8,349 nt of DNA from Hellea sp. (GTDB lineage: Bacteria > Pseudomonadota > Alphaproteobacteria > Caulobacterales > Maricaulaceae), in the NCBI GenBank assembly GCA_020628635.1, contig JAHDEU010000077.1, positions 1 to 8,349 of the forward strand. The letters are read 5' to 3'. The position numbers and the translations under genes were made by a program. The notes under the pieces are model-generated. The model searched no databases and was not told where the DNA came from. It saw nothing but the letters and a program-made list of their open reading frames with translations. This document shows positions 7,229 to 8,349 of this stretch, piece by piece; position 1 is the first letter of the stretch, and every line of letters begins with the position of its first letter.

Positions 7229-7605
7229 GCGCCGCGGCAACGATCACCGCGCCGATGAGTGCGTCCGTCTGGGTCATGATGGTCGGCGTGCCTGTCGTGA
7301 TCGCATTCGGGCAATTGCTGTTCAAGCGTGCCGGAGAGGCGATGGACGGCCGGGGGTTCGACCTGTTTGCGCTCGCGACCAACCCGTCATTCCTGCTCGG
7401 CTCTGCGCTCTACGGTGCCGCCACCTTTGCCTGGGTCTTCGTGCTGAAAAGCGCCCCACTGACCAAGGCCTACACCTTCATGGCGCTGACCTATGTCATG
7501 GTCCCGCTGCTCGCGGTCGTTTTCCTCGGAGAGACCGTCACGCCGCGTTTCCTGCTCGGCATGACCGCCATTCTCGGCGGCATTCTGATCATCAACGTCC
7601 AATAG
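7225..7605 (+). CDS. Four-helix SMR/EamA-type membrane protein, ArnE/ArnF-like flippase candidate
   Basis: A 126-residue protein with four predicted membrane helices (about 15-33, 54-74, 81-101, 107-124). The segments FGQLLFKRAGE (28-38), LKSAPLTKAYTFMALTYVMVPLLAV (in pieces over 74-98) and FLGETVTPRFLLGM (100-113) follow the pattern of the small multidrug resistance / EamA half-transporters, most like the ArnE/ArnF subunits that flip undecaprenyl-phosphate-aminoarabinose. Its start overlaps the GT2 stop in an ATGA arrangement, which suggests translational coupling and a shared pathway: the GT2 enzyme would make the polyprenyl-phosphate sugar and this protein, as a dimer, would flip it. An alternative is a plain SMR drug exporter, but the conserved glutamate of EmrE-type helix 1 is not evident and the genetic coupling favours lipid-sugar transport. 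An internal ATG at 7255 is a less likely start. Confidence 0.83.
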   Translation: MSAAATITAPMSASVWVMMVGVPVVIAFGQLLFKRAGEAMDGRGFDLFALATNPSFLLGSALYGAATFAWVFVLKSAPLTKAYTFMALTYVMVPLLAVVFLGETVTPRFLLGMTAILGGILIINVQ

Positions 7606-7720
7606 GCGCGGCACGCCCGCGCGGCGTGGCGTCCACCATAGGCCAGTTCGCCAGCAAGCGTTCCAGAGCTTCGCGGTCGCCCAGCCACAGGTCGACCTGC
7701 CGCTGCCGACTCAATACTTC
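7592..7720 (-). pseudogene. Coding-like 3' remnant of an unidentified gene
   Basis: On the minus strand a frame open for 55 codons (7759 to the TGA at 7592-7594) reads, in its later part, RQRQVDLWLGDREALERL then LANWPMVDATPRGRAAP. The codons here almost all end in G or C, as in the real host genes nearby and unlike the winged-helix gene just upstream, which uses a different frame and stops at 7711. There is no plausible start and the frame overlaps the end of the flippase gene by 14 bases. It looks like the C-terminus of a lost or truncated gene. I do not recognise the protein. Chance is possible in high-GC DNA. Confidence 0.3.
7609..7631. terminator. GC-rich hairpin between converging genes, weak terminator candidate
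   Basis: CGGCACGCC and GGCGTGGCG form a nine-base stem with one mismatch around the loop CGCGC, starting 4 bases after the flippase stop codon. The flippase gene (plus) and the winged-helix gene (minus) converge here, so a shared terminator would make sense. No T-tract follows in either direction, so it is not a classical intrinsic terminator. Confidence 0.3.
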
Positions 7721-8292
7721 TCTGTTGTCGTGTCTACCCTCGTGCTGTTCAACTGGACTTCAGGTCCAAATGCGGCAGTGCTTGGCGAGACACTTGCCAC
7801 AACATGGACCGCGCCCATGACGAATGCGACCGTAGCAGCAGCGACCGCGGCGTTACGCCAATGGCCGAACATCGACTTGTCCGGCGGGGCTGCTGTCTCT
7901 GGCAGGGCTGTCGGGACTGGTGACGAGACAGGGAGTTGGGCTGGAACTTCGTCAGCCAAAGGATCGGTTTGAGATACCGCGGCGGTCAACCGGTAGCCTC
8001 GTCTCGGTACCGTCTCAATCATCATGCGCCGACCGTTCTGATCACTCAGCACTTTACGCAGAATAGAGATAGCGCGCGTCAGGCTCTCGTCACTTCCGAA
8101 GGACACGGTCCATACCGTATCCATGAATTTGTCGCGCGTGATTGTCGTGCCCGGATCGCTGGCCATAAGGCACAGCACGTCCATCACTTTCGGCTCAACC
8201 GAGTGAAAGCCTGTTGGCCCGTCGACGACACAACCCAATGGGTCGATCCTGAAGCCGCCGATACAGAATGTCTGCTTCATGTCCAATTGCAT
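7711..8292 (-). CDS. Short membrane-anchored winged-helix transcriptional regulator (CadC/ToxR type)
   Basis: A 193-residue protein. Residues about 8-105 form an OmpR/PhoB-type winged helix: FRIDPLGCVVDG, EPKVMDVLCLMASDPGTTITRDKFMD, then the recognition-helix region SDESLTRAISILRKVLSD and the wing ETVPRRGYRL. A Pro/Ala-rich linker (106-144) leads to one hydrophobic helix (about 146-168) and a tail of only some 25 residues, expected in the periplasm. It probably binds DNA from the membrane, as CadC or ToxR do. Relatives usually carry a large periplasmic or TPR-type domain; here that part is absent, so the gene may be truncated or may use a partner. GC content is visibly lower and codon use more relaxed than in the other genes, a hint of transfer. 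ATG 8292 is chosen with AGAGGG 13-14 bases upstream; ATG 8280 is the alternative. The target is unknown. Confidence 0.85.
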   Translation of the reverse strand: MQLDMKQTFCIGGFRIDPLGCVVDGPTGFHSVEPKVMDVLCLMASDPGTTITRDKFMDTVWTVSFGSDESLTRAISILRKVLSDQNGRRMMIETVPRRGYRLTAAVSQTDPLADEVPAQLPVSSPVPTALPETAAPPDKSMFGHWRNAAVAAATVAFVMGAVHVVASVSPSTAAFGPEVQLNSTRVDTTTEKY

Positions 8293-8306
8293 GGGCGCCC
8301 CGCAGT

Positions 8307-8323
8307 CCCTCTGGTCACCCTCT
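8307..8323. promoter_or_regulatory. Direct CCCTCT repeats with 11-base period upstream of the winged-helix gene
   Basis: CCCTCT at 8307-8312 and 8318-8323 (AGAGGG on the gene's strand) repeat with one helical turn of spacing, 15-31 bases before the start codon. OmpR/PhoB-family winged helices usually bind such tandem direct repeats, so this could be an autoregulatory site. The nearer copy could instead be the ribosome binding site. Confidence 0.25.
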
Positions 8324-8349
8324 CGTTACAATCGCGATCCCCGCGACCT

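Noticed and set aside
6122..7240. A 372-codon minus-strand open frame
   Set aside because: Antisense to the GT2 gene with its complete motif set; Asp/His/Arg-rich shadow translation.
7062..7820. A 252-codon plus-strand open frame over the end of GT2 and the flippase gene
   Set aside because: It is in a different frame from two well-supported genes and shows an Arg/Pro/Cys-rich shadow composition.

Overview
The window comes from a GC-rich alphaproteobacterial chromosome. The evidence is the dnaG-rpoD gene pair, the sequence style of both proteins, and the strongly G/C-ending codons of most genes. A DnaG whose zinc-ribbon ligands are mostly replaced, together with the start 'MRF...F', resembles Caulobacter-type DnaG proteins as I recall them. 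A member of Caulobacterales, Hyphomonadales or a related lineage is therefore my best guess; no rRNA is present to test this.

Layout. Positions 1-5160 hold three minus-strand genes, in transcription order: a GT-C-like polytopic membrane protein (5160-3400), DNA primase dnaG (3357-1549) and the primary sigma factor rpoD (1456 to beyond the left edge, cut inside region 2). dnaG and rpoD are the conserved core of the macromolecular-synthesis operon. The 92-base gap between them and the 3' end of dnaG carry a perfect 20-base palindrome and a pair of 9-base direct repeats, which could be regulatory. Positions 6027-5242, also on the minus strand, hold a YcgL/RlaP-type nucleotidyltransferase. Positions 6176-7605, on the plus strand, hold a two-gene unit joined by an ATGA overlap: a family 2 glycosyltransferase with two C-terminal membrane segments, and a four-helix SMR/EamA-type protein like ArnE/ArnF flippase subunits. 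Positions 8292-7711, on the minus strand, hold a small membrane-anchored winged-helix regulator of the CadC/ToxR type. It has visibly lower GC, and a short coding-like fragment of another reading frame lies behind it (7592-7720).

How the genes may work together. dnaG makes replication primers and rpoD directs housekeeping transcription. The GT2 enzyme and the SMR-type protein look like the first two steps of a lipid-linked sugar pathway: load a sugar on polyprenyl phosphate, then flip it. The GT-C protein upstream of dnaG is of the class that uses such lipid-linked sugars in the periplasm. The window may therefore hold all three parts of a three-component glycosylation system, split over two strands; this is inference. 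The nucleotidyltransferase and the winged-helix regulator have no clear partners here.

No tRNA, rRNA, CRISPR array, insertion sequence or convincing intrinsic terminator was seen. There is no gene-free stretch longer than 300 bases; the largest gap is 148 bases (6028-6175).
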